DNA of 64,000 nucleotides from Cognatiyoonia koreensis (lineage in GTDB: Bacteria; Pseudomonadota; Alphaproteobacteria; Rhodobacterales; Rhodobacteraceae): the NCBI RefSeq assembly GCF_900109295.1, contig NZ_FOIZ01000002.1, forward strand, positions 186,001-250,000, in the 5' to 3' direction. The position numbers were made by a program, and so were the translations under genes. Below, piece by piece: positions 26,864 to 38,017 of this stretch (position 1 is its first letter; each line of letters starts with the position of its first letter). The notes below the pieces were generated by a model. It ran no database searches and was not told where the DNA came from. It was given only the letters and a program-made list of their open reading frames with translations.

Positions 26864-27352
26864 TTACATTGCGTCCAGTAGCGTTTCGCCTGCGGATATC
26901 TCGCATTCGCCGGGGCTGGCTTCTTCGTTCAGCACTTTCACGACGCCATCTTCAATCAGCATCGTGTAACGCTTTGAACGGCCATAGAAACCAACTGGCG
27001 GGGCCGTGAAATCCATGCCGATTGCCTTGGTGAATGCGCCATCGGCATCCGCCAGAACAGTGATTCCAGCATCCTTAGCGCCCGTGCTGTCAGCCCACGC
27101 ATCGCAAACGAATGGGTCGTTGACCGTCACGCAGATGATTTCGTCCACGCCCTTCGCTGCGAATTGGTCCTTGGTGCGAATAAAACTTGGCATATGTGCT
27201 GCAGTGCAGGTTCGCGTATAGGCACCGGGAAGTCCAAAGATGACGACCTTGCGACCATTCAGCCTGTCCGCAAGATTGACTGCTGCAGGGCCGTCGGCCC
27301 CGACGTGAAGTAGGTTGGCGTCAGGTAGTGTGTCGCCCGTAGAAATTGCCAT
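26864..27352 (-). CDS. Peroxiredoxin (Prx5/type II-like, redoxin domain)
   Basis: A 162-residue thiol peroxidase. The peroxidatic cysteine is C49 in PGAYTRTCT, with Thr at 46 and a downstream Arg in YGRSKRYTMLIEDG. The start at 27352 (MAISTGDTLP) fits the family; an upstream ATG would add twenty residues without similarity. It reduces hydrogen peroxide and organic hydroperoxides using glutathione/glutaredoxin or thioredoxin. It diverges from the ferredoxin-reductase-like gene across 83 bp. Confidence 0.93.
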   Translation of the reverse strand: MAISTGDTLPDANLLHVGADGPAAVNLADRLNGRKVVIFGLPGAYTRTCTAAHMPSFIRTKDQFAAKGVDEIICVTVNDPFVCDAWADSTGAKDAGITVLADADGAFTKAIGMDFTAPPVGFYGRSKRYTMLIEDGVVKVLNEEASPGECEISAGETLLDAM

Positions 27353-27435
27353 GAAATGGACCCCCATTCGGAATTGCGTTGTGATGCAGGACATATAGGG
27401 TGACCCACACAAAGCACCACCGAGGACGCAAACGA

Positions 27436-28641
27436 ATGACGCATTTTGTTGTTATAGGTGCCGGGCAAGCCGGATCGTCACTCGTGGCCAAACTTCGGAC
27501 AGAGGGGTTTGACGGTGACATTACACTTATCGGCGGTGAAAGCGTCCCACCCTATCAGCGGCCGCCATTGTCCAAAGCCTATCTGCTGGGAGAGATGACG
27601 AAAGAACGCTTGTTTCTACGGCCAGAGGCATATTATGCGGACCATAACATCACGCTCAAGCTTGGCACACGCGCCGTTGGGATCGATCCGGCCGCACAGG
27701 TCGTCACGCTCAACTCGGGCGAGGAATTGCACTACGACGCGCTTGCGCTGACAACAGGGGCGCATCCGCGCGAGCTGCCTGCACGCATTGGCGGTTCGCT
27801 TGAGAACGTCTTTACAGTCCGCGATCTAAGCGATGCTGACCGTATGGCGCCCGCCTTCAAGGCGGGGGCCAGGGCGTTGATCGTTGGTGGCGGCTATATT
27901 GGCCTTGAAGCGGCGGCGGTCGCGAAAAAGCGTGGCGTGGACGTGACCCTGATCGAGATGTCAGACCGTATTCTTCAACGGGTTGCGGCACCAGAAACCT
28001 CTGACTATTTCCGGACCTTGCACGAAAGCCACGGGGTTAAAATCCTGGAAGGCATTGGCTTGGAAGAGTTACTGGGAGACAGTGCAGTGACCCGTGCGCG
28101 ACTTGACGATGGCACAATCCTTGATCTGGATTTCGTGGTCGTCGGAGTCGGAATCCACCCGGCCACGATTCTTGCTGATGCTGCAGGGCTTGCTATCGAC
28201 AACGGCATTGCCACGGATACGTTCGGGCGCACGTCAGACCCGCACATCTGGGCCGCTGGTGATTGCGCATCATGCGATTGGAATGGACAGCGCATCCGTA
28301 TCGAAAGCGTCGGCAACGCGATCGATCAGGCTGAAATCGTTGCCTGCAACATGATGGGTCAGAACAAACCATTTGTGCCAAAACCATGGTTCTGGTCGGA
28401 CCAATATGACTGCAAGTTGCAGATCGCTGGCCTGAACCTTGGTTATACGGAAGTCATCGTCAAAAAGGGGGATGGCCAGTCGCATTGGTATTACAAGCAT
28501 AACGAACTGATTGCTGTCGATGCGATGAACGACCCGCGCAATTATATGATTGGCAAGCGACTAATCGAAGCTGGCAAGAGCCCCGACAAGGCTGTCATTG
28601 CGGATCCAAACACCGACATGAAAGCGCTATTGAAAGCGTGA
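27436..28641 (+). CDS. FAD-dependent ferredoxin reductase (putidaredoxin/rhodocoxin reductase family)
   Basis: A 401-residue flavoprotein of the pyridine-nucleotide disulfide oxidoreductase family lacking a CxxC redox disulfide. The FAD-binding GAGQAGSSL (8-16), the PPYQRPPLSKAYL active segment (about 38-50), the NAD-binding GGGYIGLE near residue 152 and the second FAD motif AAGDCAS near 273 are visible. Such reductases pass electrons from NADH to [2Fe-2S] ferredoxins that serve P450s or dioxygenases, or to rubredoxin. No ferredoxin or P450 gene is adjacent. The stop overlaps the GTG start of rsmD. Confidence 0.9.
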   Translation: MTHFVVIGAGQAGSSLVAKLRTEGFDGDITLIGGESVPPYQRPPLSKAYLLGEMTKERLFLRPEAYYADHNITLKLGTRAVGIDPAAQVVTLNSGEELHYDALALTTGAHPRELPARIGGSLENVFTVRDLSDADRMAPAFKAGARALIVGGGYIGLEAAAVAKKRGVDVTLIEMSDRILQRVAAPETSDYFRTLHESHGVKILEGIGLEELLGDSAVTRARLDDGTILDLDFVVVGVGIHPATILADAAGLAIDNGIATDTFGRTSDPHIWAAGDCASCDWNGQRIRIESVGNAIDQAEIVACNMMGQNKPFVPKPWFWSDQYDCKLQIAGLNLGYTEVIVKKGDGQSHWYYKHNELIAVDAMNDPRNYMIGKRLIEAGKSPDKAVIADPNTDMKALLKA

Positions 28642-29198
28642 GGATTATCGCGGGCACCCATCGCGGCACACAGCTTTCTGCCGTCGGCAAGGGCGACGCG
28701 GCAGCACATCTGCGCCCAACCACGGACCGCGTCCGCGAAAGTCTGTTCAACGTACTGCAAAGTGGGCGGTTCGGTGATCCCATCAGCGGTGCACGCGTGC
28801 TTGACCTCTTTGCCGGAACCGGTGCGCTGGGGCTCGAAGCCCTTTCACGAGGGGCCGCACATGTCACATTCGTCGATAGCGGGCGCGTGGCCCAAAAACT
28901 GATACGCGACAATATCGCCAAACTTCGACGTGAACCGGATTGCACTTTGATTGGCAGCGATGCGCAGAAACTGCCCACAGCCCCCAACCCTTGCGTGTTG
29001 GTGTTTATCGACCCACCTTACGGCCAAAACCGCGGCGGCCCGGCACTTGCACACGCAAAGGCCCAGCGCTGGATCGCCTCCGAAGCTCTGATCGTCTGGG
29101 AGGAAAGTTCCGCACAGATTGCCCCGCCAGGCTGTACCATTCTGGACCAGCGCCGCTATGGCGACAGCTGGATCACGTTCATGAAAGCCGACACATGA
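28638..29198 (+). CDS. rsmD: 16S rRNA (guanine-966-N2)-methyltransferase RsmD
   Basis: A 186-residue SAM-dependent methyltransferase. The SAM motif DLFAGTGALG is at residues 56-65 and the catalytic DPPY at 125-128; the leading RIIAGTHRG and LRPTTDRVRESLFN blocks are characteristic of RsmD. It starts with GTG, overlapping the preceding stop as GTGA, and its own stop overlaps the following HAD gene start as ATGA. It methylates G966 of 16S rRNA in the 30S subunit. Assignment secure. Confidence 0.95.
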   Translation: MRIIAGTHRGTQLSAVGKGDAAAHLRPTTDRVRESLFNVLQSGRFGDPISGARVLDLFAGTGALGLEALSRGAAHVTFVDSGRVAQKLIRDNIAKLRREPDCTLIGSDAQKLPTAPNPCVLVFIDPPYGQNRGGPALAHAKAQRWIASEALIVWEESSAQIAPPGCTILDQRRYGDSWITFMKADT

Positions 29199-29842
29199 CC
29201 CTGAAGCTTGTCATTTTCGATTGTGACGGCGTACTGGTCGACAGCGAACCAATCACGTCTGCCGTGATTTCGCAAAACCTTGCAAAATACGGCCTGCCCA
29301 TCCCGGTGGATGAGGTCGACAGGCTATTCAGCGGCGGCACGATGCAAGGAGTCTTTGAAACTGCAAAAAGCGAAGGGGCACAGTTACCCGACGAATGGCT
29401 TGATGAAATCTATGCGCTGATCTTCGCAGAACTGGCCAAAGGCGTCCCGGTTTTTCCCGGGCTCTTCGACCTGCTCGATGAGTTGCGAGCCGCGAACGTG
29501 CAATGCGCCGTTGCGTCCAACGGACCGATGCAGAAGATGCAAATCACGCTGACCCCGTCGGGACTTTGGGACCGGTTAGATGGCTGGATTTTTTCACGCG
29601 AGCACTTCAGGCCCAAACCCGCACCGGACATGATATTTCACGCCATGAAAGTCGCGGGGGCCCGTGACTCTGAAACCGTATTCATCGACGATACCGTTTC
29701 CGGATGCCGTGCCGGTATTGCAGCAGGTGTGAAGACGTATGGTTTCACCCAAGGGCGGAGCACGAAAGAGCTTTCGATGATCGGTGCAATCCCGATCCAC
29801 AGCATGGCAGATATCGCAACACAGCTGCTCTCAGCGCGCTAG
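29195..29842 (+). CDS. HAD-superfamily hydrolase (subfamily IA, Gph/beta-phosphoglucomutase-like)
   Basis: A 215-residue HAD hydrolase. The nucleophile motif FDCDGVLVDSE lies at residues 8-18, motif II ASNGP near 104-108, the lysine in RPKPAPD near 135-141, and acidic motif IV FIDDTVSGCRAG near 158-169. It is coupled to rsmD by ATGA overlap. Substrate is probably a small phosphorylated metabolite such as a sugar phosphate, which sequence alone does not settle. Confidence 0.87.
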   Translation: MTLKLVIFDCDGVLVDSEPITSAVISQNLAKYGLPIPVDEVDRLFSGGTMQGVFETAKSEGAQLPDEWLDEIYALIFAELAKGVPVFPGLFDLLDELRAANVQCAVASNGPMQKMQITLTPSGLWDRLDGWIFSREHFRPKPAPDMIFHAMKVAGARDSETVFIDDTVSGCRAGIAAGVKTYGFTQGRSTKELSMIGAIPIHSMADIATQLLSAR

Positions 29843-29897
29843 CGCGTCCCGCCATTGCTATTTAAGACTGTGCCAACTGCGTTGCTACTTCGCCGTG

Positions 29898-30704
29898 TCA
29901 GCCGAACGTGTTGAAAAGCCCGCCCGGTGACAGCGTGAAGATATCAGCGCCGTCCGCCGTGATTCCGATGGAATGTTCGTATTGCGCGGACAGGGACTTG
30001 TCGCGTGTCACCGCTGTCCAGTCATCGGCCAGCACCTTGGTTTCCGGACGACCCAGATTGATCATCGGTTCGATGGTGAAGAACATGCCTTCTTCCAGAA
30101 CCGATCCCGTGCCGGGGCGACCATAGTGCAGGACGTTAGGTGGCGCGTGGAACACCCGCCCCAACCCATGACCACAGAAATCCCGGACAACGGAAGTGCG
30201 TTGAGATTCGGCATAAGTCTGGATTGCCGCCCCGATATCGCCAAACGTATTCCCGGGTTTTGCTGCCTCGATCCCTTTCATCAACGCATCATGCGTGATC
30301 TGCACAAGCCGCTCGGCCTTGCGGGAAATTTTGCCTGCGACGTACATGCGGCTGGTATCCCCAAACCAGCCGTCGACAATGACGGTCACGTCGATGTTCA
30401 GGATGTCGCCTTCTTTCAGGACCTTATCGCCGGGAATTCCGTGGCAGACGACATGGTTTACAGAAATGCAGCTTGCGTGCTTGTAACCCTTGTAACCGAT
30501 CGTGGCAGAGGTCGCGCCCGCATCGGCCACCCATTGCGTAATCAACCGGTCAAGTTCCCCAGTCGTCTGACCTGGAAAGACGTGAGTGCCGATATCGTCA
30601 AGAATACGCGCCGCCAACTGTCCAGCAGCATGCATTCCTGCAAAGTCAGCTGCTTCATGAATGCGGATACCGTCTTTGGTCAATCGGCCGGAATTTGTCT
30701 GCAC
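29898..30704 (-). CDS. map: Methionine aminopeptidase type I
   Basis: A 268-residue enzyme that removes the initiator methionine. The metal ligands are in place: D105, D116, H179, E212 and E243, with substrate histidine H88. Length and sequence match type Ia bacterial enzymes. The gene is a single unit converging with the HAD gene and is transcribed away from sfsA. Assignment secure. Confidence 0.96.
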   Translation of the reverse strand: MQTNSGRLTKDGIRIHEAADFAGMHAAGQLAARILDDIGTHVFPGQTTGELDRLITQWVADAGATSATIGYKGYKHASCISVNHVVCHGIPGDKVLKEGDILNIDVTVIVDGWFGDTSRMYVAGKISRKAERLVQITHDALMKGIEAAKPGNTFGDIGAAIQTYAESQRTSVVRDFCGHGLGRVFHAPPNVLHYGRPGTGSVLEEGMFFTIEPMINLGRPETKVLADDWTAVTRDKSLSAQYEHSIGITADGADIFTLSPGGLFNTFG

Positions 30705-30839
30705 GGGTTACACCTTTGGAATTGTCAGAGGCCACATAGGGGATTCTGCAGCCCAAAACCAGCCATCGCCCCCAATTAGCCGAGTTGCCGCCAGATGGTC
30801 AAACTGGACGTTGGAAGGTGTTCCTCTGGTGGTCCGCCA

Positions 30840-31538
30840 TCAGTCGATCGAAAATGGCAACGTTCGGCGAAGCGTGATCGCTTCCGGTCCAATCTCACAA
30901 TCCATCGCCAGCACTTCGACACCGGTGGCGGCGCGGAAAGCGGACAGATAGTTCGGATCCAGATCGCCCGCGATGCTGACACGATCACAGTCTGTGCGCT
31001 GCACGAGATAGAACATCATGGCGCGATGCCCTTCCGCGGCCATCTTGGCAAGCTCGCCCAGATGTTTTGCACCACGTGCCGTCACGCTATCAGGAAATTC
31101 GGCCAGCCCCCGGTTGCGGGACAAGGTGACGCTTTTCACCTCGACATAGCAATCCGGGCCGTCACCACTGAGCAGGAAATCAATGCGGCTTTTTTCGCCA
31201 TAGCCCACCTCTGCACGCACCGTGTTGTAGCTTTGCAGCCGCGGTACTTGCCCGGATTCCAGCGCCGCTCGTAGTGCGCGGTTGGGAACAGAAGTGTCAA
31301 CACCGGTGAAATGGCCATTTTCATGATCGACCAATCGCCATCCGTACTTCAGCTTTTTCTTTGGGTCATCGTTGGGTTCCAGCCAGATCCGTGTACCCGG
31401 TGCCGCCAAACCCATCATGCTTCCCGGATTGGCGCAATGCGCGGTAATCTCTGTCCCATCATCCAGCGTCGCGTCTGCCAAAAATCGCTTGTATCGTTTG
31501 ATCAGGCGGGCGGGCACAAGAGGCGTGGCAAATTTCAT
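30840..31538 (-). CDS. sfsA: SfsA family protein (sugar fermentation stimulation protein homologue)
   Basis: A 232-residue SfsA protein, with the family segments CANPGSMMGL, SRIDFLL, CYVEVKSVTL and LAEFPDSVTARGAKHL. SfsA has an N-terminal OB-like domain and a C-terminal nuclease-like domain; it has been linked to DNA binding and maltose regulation in E. coli, but its general role is unsettled. It lies divergent from the cinA-like gene across a 39-bp gap. Confidence 0.94.
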   Translation of the reverse strand: MKFATPLVPARLIKRYKRFLADATLDDGTEITAHCANPGSMMGLAAPGTRIWLEPNDDPKKKLKYGWRLVDHENGHFTGVDTSVPNRALRAALESGQVPRLQSYNTVRAEVGYGEKSRIDFLLSGDGPDCYVEVKSVTLSRNRGLAEFPDSVTARGAKHLGELAKMAAEGHRAMMFYLVQRTDCDRVSIAGDLDPNYLSAFRAATGVEVLAMDCEIGPEAITLRRTLPFSID

Positions 31539-31577
31539 AGCCCGCCTATATCAACACCCAGAAAAAAGGAGAAGCCG

Positions 31578-32300
31578 ATGTCAAACCCGAGTGCTGCCAT
31601 GCTGGTCATTGGCGACGAAATCCTGTCAGGCCGCACGCGGGATGCGAACATGCATTATCTTGCAAACGAACTGACGGGGGTTGGTATTGACCTCAAAGAA
31701 GTGCGCATCGTGTCCGATGAACGCGTGGCCATTGTCGATGCCGTCCGTGCGCTGTCGTCGGCGTATGATAACGTATTCACCTCGGGCGGGATCGGTCCGA
31801 CGCATGATGACATTACTGCTGACTGCATTGCAGCGGCGTTCGATGTTCCAATCGACGTACGAGACGATGCGCGTGCGCTGTTACAGGCCCATTACGATCG
31901 ATCAGGCCAGGAATTAAATGCACCCCGTCTGCGCATGGCGCGCATTCCCGATGGGGCAACGTTGATCGACAACCCTGTCAGCACGGCCCCCGGATTTACG
32001 CTGCGCAATGTGCATGTCATGGCAGGTGTGCCGAAGGTCTTTCAGGCTATGGTTGCAAGTCTTTTGACGAAGCTGACAACCGGAAAACCGCTGTTGTCGC
32101 GCACATTGCGGATTGATCGAGGTGAAGGCGATATCGCAGGACCACTAGGCGAATTCGCAGATGAATTTCCGGACTTATCTGTTGGATCCTATCCGTTCCA
32201 GCAAAGTACGGGTCAATATGGATCGAATATCGTTGTGCGAGGACAGGATACAAACCAGCTCGATCGTGCCATGATCCGACTGGAGACGCTGTTTGCGTGA
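31578..32300 (+). CDS. CinA-like molybdopterin-binding domain protein (standalone N-terminal domain)
   Basis: A 240-residue protein made of the MoaB/MogA-like domain found at the N-terminus of CinA. It shows AAMLVIGDEILSGRT at residues 6-20 and TSGGIGPTHDDIT near 68-80. The C-terminal nicotinamide-nucleotide amidase (PncC) domain of full CinA is absent, which is common for a second copy in alphaproteobacteria. Start at 31578 follows AAAGGAGAAG. It overlaps the next GNAT gene by eight bases. Confidence 0.88.
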   Translation: MSNPSAAMLVIGDEILSGRTRDANMHYLANELTGVGIDLKEVRIVSDERVAIVDAVRALSSAYDNVFTSGGIGPTHDDITADCIAAAFDVPIDVRDDARALLQAHYDRSGQELNAPRLRMARIPDGATLIDNPVSTAPGFTLRNVHVMAGVPKVFQAMVASLLTKLTTGKPLLSRTLRIDRGEGDIAGPLGEFADEFPDLSVGSYPFQQSTGQYGSNIVVRGQDTNQLDRAMIRLETLFA

Positions 32301-33012
32301 CCTCGCAAAACTTTACGCCGTGATCGACGCAACATGGCCTGCGGCTGAAATACGCAAGGTCGGTCAGGTGACGATCCGACGAGGTCTTGGCGGCGGAAGT
32401 CGGGTGAGCGCTGCGACGGCACCAGGTTCACTTACCCCAAATGAGTTGGCAAATTCCGAACAAGCGATGCGTGCGTGGGACCAGACGCCACGATTCATGA
32501 TACGTTTCGGCAATACCGCACTCGATACGCAACTGGCAGCGGCTGGGTACGTCCCGCATGACAAAACGCAAATCTATTTGTGTCCGATCACTGAAATCGC
32601 GCGAGAAAGGCCCCCTCCGGTATCCACTTTCGTGACTTGGCCACCGTTGGCGGTACAGCAAGAAATCTGGGCGGCGGGAGGCATCGGGCCGGAACGCATC
32701 GCGATCATGGAGCGGGCAAAGGGGCAAAAAGCCACGATTCTCGGGCGGGTCGACGACCGGCCAGCAGGAACGCTTTATGTGGCCTGTGAGAACGACATCG
32801 CGATGGTTCACGCGGTCGAAGTGCTGCCTGAATACCGGCGCAGAGGGCTAGCCCGATACTTGATGTCGGCGGCAGGTTTTTGGGCAATAGATCGCGGCAT
32901 GACACATCTTGCCTTGCTAACGACGCAGGCAAACACTGCCGCCAACCCGCTCTACGCTTCCCTCGGGATGGATGTTGTGGGACAGTATCATTATCGCAAA
33001 CTTCCGGAGTGA
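32293..33012 (+). CDS. GNAT-family N-acetyltransferase
   Basis: A 239-residue acetyltransferase. The C-terminal GNAT domain contains the acetyl-CoA loop in EYRRRGLARYLM (near residues 178-189). The frame opens with a TTG codon at 32293 inside the 3' end of the cinA-like gene; a GTG at 32320 is an alternative start and no nearby in-frame ATG exists. Substrate unknown. It sits in a run of close genes with cinA-like upstream and an AhpD-like gene downstream. Confidence 0.82.
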   Translation: MRDLAKLYAVIDATWPAAEIRKVGQVTIRRGLGGGSRVSAATAPGSLTPNELANSEQAMRAWDQTPRFMIRFGNTALDTQLAAAGYVPHDKTQIYLCPITEIARERPPPVSTFVTWPPLAVQQEIWAAGGIGPERIAIMERAKGQKATILGRVDDRPAGTLYVACENDIAMVHAVEVLPEYRRRGLARYLMSAAGFWAIDRGMTHLALLTTQANTAANPLYASLGMDVVGQYHYRKLPE

Positions 33013-33017
33013 CGCGC

Positions 33018-33581
33018 GTGAGCAAACCAACCGCCCTTGATCTGCCGATGGCCGATCCGCTTCCGCCCGAAACGCAGAAATATTTTGATATCTGCGAGGA
33101 AAAACTGGGGATGATCCCCAATGTGCTTCAAGCCTATGCATCTGATATTGATAAGCTGAACGCATTTACTGCGATGTATAACGACATGATGCTTGGGCCG
33201 TCCGGTCTCAGCAAACTCGAACGTGAGATGATCGCGGTTTGCGTCTCCGCAATCAACAAGTGCTACTATTGCCTAACCGCACATGGCGCAGCGGTGCGCG
33301 CCTTGTCCGGTGATCCAATGCTTGGCGAACAGATTGTCATGAATTGGCGTGTCGCATCTCTTGATACGCGTCAGACAGCAATGCTGACATTCGCCGAAAA
33401 AATGACGGTCGCAAGTGCGCAGATCGTCGAGTCGGACCGGCAGGCGCTACGCGATGTCGGCTTTACGGATCGGGACATCTGGGACATCGCCAATGTCGCA
33501 GGCTTTTATAATATGACCAACCGCGTCGCTTCGGCCACAGATATGCGCCCTAATGACGAGTATCACACACAAGCACGATGA
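33018..33581 (+). CDS. AhpD-like carboxymuconolactone-decarboxylase-family peroxidase-related protein
   Basis: A 187-residue all-helical protein with the AhpD-type redox motif NKCYYCLTAHG (CxxC plus His). This subgroup is annotated as peroxidase-related enzyme. The GTG at 33018 is preferred because GGAG lies eight bases upstream and the encoded leader (SKPTALDLPMADPLPPETQ) fits relatives; the ATG at 33048 would shorten it by ten residues. Its stop overlaps the ATG of the OmpA-like gene. It may detoxify peroxides, but the electron donor is not evident. Confidence 0.87.
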   Translation: MSKPTALDLPMADPLPPETQKYFDICEEKLGMIPNVLQAYASDIDKLNAFTAMYNDMMLGPSGLSKLEREMIAVCVSAINKCYYCLTAHGAAVRALSGDPMLGEQIVMNWRVASLDTRQTAMLTFAEKMTVASAQIVESDRQALRDVGFTDRDIWDIANVAGFYNMTNRVASATDMRPNDEYHTQAR

Positions 33582-34501
33582 TCCGCGCGGCACTTCTTTT
33601 GTTTCTTGCCAACGCGGCCAGTGCCGAGGCGCTGCGATTTCCCGGAAACGCGGAGATGAGCGCTGAGATCATCGTATCCGATGCGCAATATGCGCTGCCA
33701 ACCGGTCCGTGGGACGGATCAATCCCGACTTTGCCGGTCGAGGGCGAAATGGTGCAGCAGGCCTGGCGCATCAATGCCGTTGGCCTGACATCATTGCAAC
33801 TGCTTCGTCCCCTGCGCGAACAGCTTCTGAACGACGGTTTCGAAATCATCTTTGAATGTGAAACAGATAGTTGTGGTGGGTTCGATTTCCGCTTTGAAAC
33901 CTTGGCTTTGCCTGCGCCGGCACTGCAGATCAATCTTGCCGATTTCCGGTTTCTGTCCGCGTGGAAAGCTGATGACACAGGATCTGAAGTCGGTATCAGC
34001 CTGCTTGCCAGCCAAACCGGCACGGCGGGTTACGTGCAGGTCATTCAGATCGGTGGCAATACCGCCGCCGCTGCGACAGCGACCGGTGCGCCCGCGCGCG
34101 CAGACGCGTCGTCAGCCAGCCGATCCGTTGACGCAGCCCTTGAAACAGAAGGCTATGCGATCCTCGATGGGCTGACTTTTGCGACCGGATCAGCGCAACT
34201 GAATGAGGGTGAGAACGCCGCCCTTGCCGCTTTGGCGGATTTTCTCAGCGACAATCCCGATGTGCAGGTGGCCCTCGTCGGTCATACCGACGCTGAGGGA
34301 TCGCTGGAGGGTAATATCGCCCTGTCAAAGCGCCGCGCCGGATCTGTTCTGGAGCGGCTTGTCAGCGACTACGGCGTCCCGCGCAGGCAACTTGACGCCC
34401 AAGGCATGGGGTATCTGTCACCTGTCGGCAATAATCTGACACAAGAAGGCCGTGACGCAAACCGGAGGGTCGAAGTCATCGTAACGTCGACTGGAGACTA
34501 A
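33578..34501 (+). CDS. OmpA-family protein with signal peptide
   Basis: A 307-residue envelope protein. Residues 1-16 form a signal peptide (cut predicted after ASA). A region without recognisable family spans about 18-160, then an Ala-rich linker. The C-terminal OmpA/MotB-like peptidoglycan-binding domain, about 190-305, has VALVGHTDAEGS near 238-249 and SKRRAGSVLERL near 258-269, with an ANRRVEV close. No N-terminal beta-barrel is obvious, so it may be periplasmic and not a porin. It overlaps the AhpD-like gene by ATGA. Confidence 0.88.
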   Translation: MIRAALLLFLANAASAEALRFPGNAEMSAEIIVSDAQYALPTGPWDGSIPTLPVEGEMVQQAWRINAVGLTSLQLLRPLREQLLNDGFEIIFECETDSCGGFDFRFETLALPAPALQINLADFRFLSAWKADDTGSEVGISLLASQTGTAGYVQVIQIGGNTAAAATATGAPARADASSASRSVDAALETEGYAILDGLTFATGSAQLNEGENAALAALADFLSDNPDVQVALVGHTDAEGSLEGNIALSKRRAGSVLERLVSDYGVPRRQLDAQGMGYLSPVGNNLTQEGRDANRRVEVIVTSTGD

Positions 34502-34562
34502 CCGGACGTGCAATATGGGTCCCGGTTAGGCTAGAAAGCGCGGTCCGCCGTTCCCGCTGAAC

Positions 34563-34591
34563 AAAAAAAGCGCGACCCGAAGGGCCGCGCT
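34563..34591 (-). terminator. Intrinsic terminator of the LysR gene
   Basis: AGCGCGACCC (34569-34578), loop GAA, and GGGCCGCGCT (34582-34591) form a ten-pair stem with one mismatch. On the minus strand it is followed by a run of T residues (complement of the A-run at 34563-34568), placing a classic terminator about 30 bp after the LysR stop. Confidence 0.85.
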
Positions 34592-34622
34592 AGAGTGAGA
34601 TGCGGAGAGCATCAAGTGAAGC

Positions 34623-35528
34623 TTACCAGATGTCTGGGCCCTTTTCGGCAAAGGCGTGGACTAGAAAATCAATGAAAGCGCGGACTTTGGGCTGCGTGAA
34701 ACGACCCGGCGGATAGACCGCGTAAATGCCTTGCGTTTCAACAGGCAAATCAGGGATGGCCTCTTCGACAAGGCCTTTCTTCATCGCATCGGCGTAAAGG
34801 AAGCTGGGCAGGTAGGCGATTCCAAGCCCGCCGACGCAGGCGTTCAAAAGGGATTGCCCATCGTTGACTGTCAGCCAGCCAGCGGTACGGACCTGACGCC
34901 GCTCACCAGAGGGTGCGGTTAGTTTCCAGACGGCGGAATTGGCTTGATTGGAATAGTGTAGCAGCTTGTGTTCGTTCAGATCGTCGATCTTTTCCGGGCG
35001 ACCATATTCCTCAAAATAGGCAGGGGATGCGATCATGCGCCGGGTCGTTTCGGTGAGTTTACGGGCTCGCAGAGTACTGTCCTCGAGTTCACCGATCCGC
35101 ACCGCCATATCGAAGCCTTCAGAAATCAATTCGACGTAACGGTTGTTGAGCACCATGTTGACCGTGATATCCGGAAATTCGGTCAGAAATTCGCCGAGCA
35201 CTGGCGACAGATGGTTCACGCCAAAATCGGTTGCCACCGAAATGCGCAAAAGTCCTGACGGCGCGGATTGCATGGATGTTACCAGCGCGTCAGCTTCACC
35301 TGCGTCGTTCAGCACACGACGGGCGCGGTCGTAGTATGCCAAACCGATTTCTGTCGGGCTAACACGGCGTGTCGTCCGGTTCAAAAGGCGGGCCCCCAGG
35401 CGCGCTTCGAGGGAGGATACGTGCTTGGAAACGGCGGATTTTGAAATCCCCATCTTCTTGGCCGCATCTGTGAAGCCGCCTTGGTCAACGACCGTAGCGA
35501 AGGCTTCCATTTCGGTGAGGCGATCCAT
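34623..35528 (-). CDS. LysR-family transcriptional regulator
   Basis: A 301-residue LysR regulator. The N-terminal winged helix (residues 1-60) has MEAFATVVDQGGFTDAAKKMGISKSAVSKHV, split here as MEAFATVVDQGGFT and DAAKKMGISKSAVSKHV. The effector domain follows with ISVATDFGVNHLSP near 95-108. It resembles the CrgA/DsdC-like group that often controls oxidoreductase or quinone-stress genes. The neighbouring fadH and DUF2805 genes lie upstream on the same strand, so no divergent target is evident. A terminator follows. Confidence 0.92.
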   Translation of the reverse strand: MDRLTEMEAFATVVDQGGFTDAAKKMGISKSAVSKHVSSLEARLGARLLNRTTRRVSPTEIGLAYYDRARRVLNDAGEADALVTSMQSAPSGLLRISVATDFGVNHLSPVLGEFLTEFPDITVNMVLNNRYVELISEGFDMAVRIGELEDSTLRARKLTETTRRMIASPAYFEEYGRPEKIDDLNEHKLLHYSNQANSAVWKLTAPSGERRQVRTAGWLTVNDGQSLLNACVGGLGIAYLPSFLYADAMKKGLVEEAIPDLPVETQGIYAVYPPGRFTQPKVRAFIDFLVHAFAEKGPDIW

Positions 35529-35672
35529 GCCCGTTCCTCTGCGTTAGTGCTCTTACGAGGACGATGTTTGCAGGTCAAATCGGGCAGGAATGGGACGAAT
35601 GCCTGACAATACCGCGATTTTGAAAGGGACTGTTGCCCCTATCGAAACCAATTGGTGCTGTTTGTTTACAGG

Positions 35673-35887
35673 TTATTTATAGTGTTCGCGCCGGGAACCG
35701 AATGTCCTGACCCGCTTGCGCCAGGCTTTGTAGCTGCCCGGTTTGAGGTTTTCGCGCATCAATTCTTTGACCTGTTTTTCCGACAGGCCGTGCTGTTTTT
35801 TGATATCAGCAAAGGCGATGTGATCTGAAAGCGCCATCTCGATCACTTCGCTTTTCGCGGCCTCACTCAGGTCCGGAAGCTTGCTCA

Positions 35888-35888
<1 letters not shown>
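35673..35888 (-). CDS. DUF2805 (TIGR03643) small protein
   Basis: A 71-residue basic protein with a short helix-turn-helix-like core (FADIKKQHGLSEKQVKELMR, residues 27-46) and the C-terminal segment KPGSYKAWRKRV typical of DUF2805. Function unknown; nucleic-acid binding is possible from charge and fold but is unproven. The ATG at 35888 overlaps the last base of the fadH stop (TGATG), so the two are coupled. A TTG one codon upstream is an alternative start. Confidence 0.85.
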
Positions 35889-37912
<2,024 letters not shown>

Positions 37913-38017
37913 TCATATTCCTCCCGAGACTTGGGATGTAGCATGAATAATCGAGAGGCAAACGTCACCTGCAACGTGGGGTCAAACCTGTTTCCCGCAG
38001 AAGATCAGCGACCGAAA

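Noticed and set aside
29850..29880. GCGCGCTAGCGCG palindrome at the end of the HAD gene as a terminator
   Set aside because: The palindrome lies mostly within the coding end, has no loop and is not followed by a T-run.
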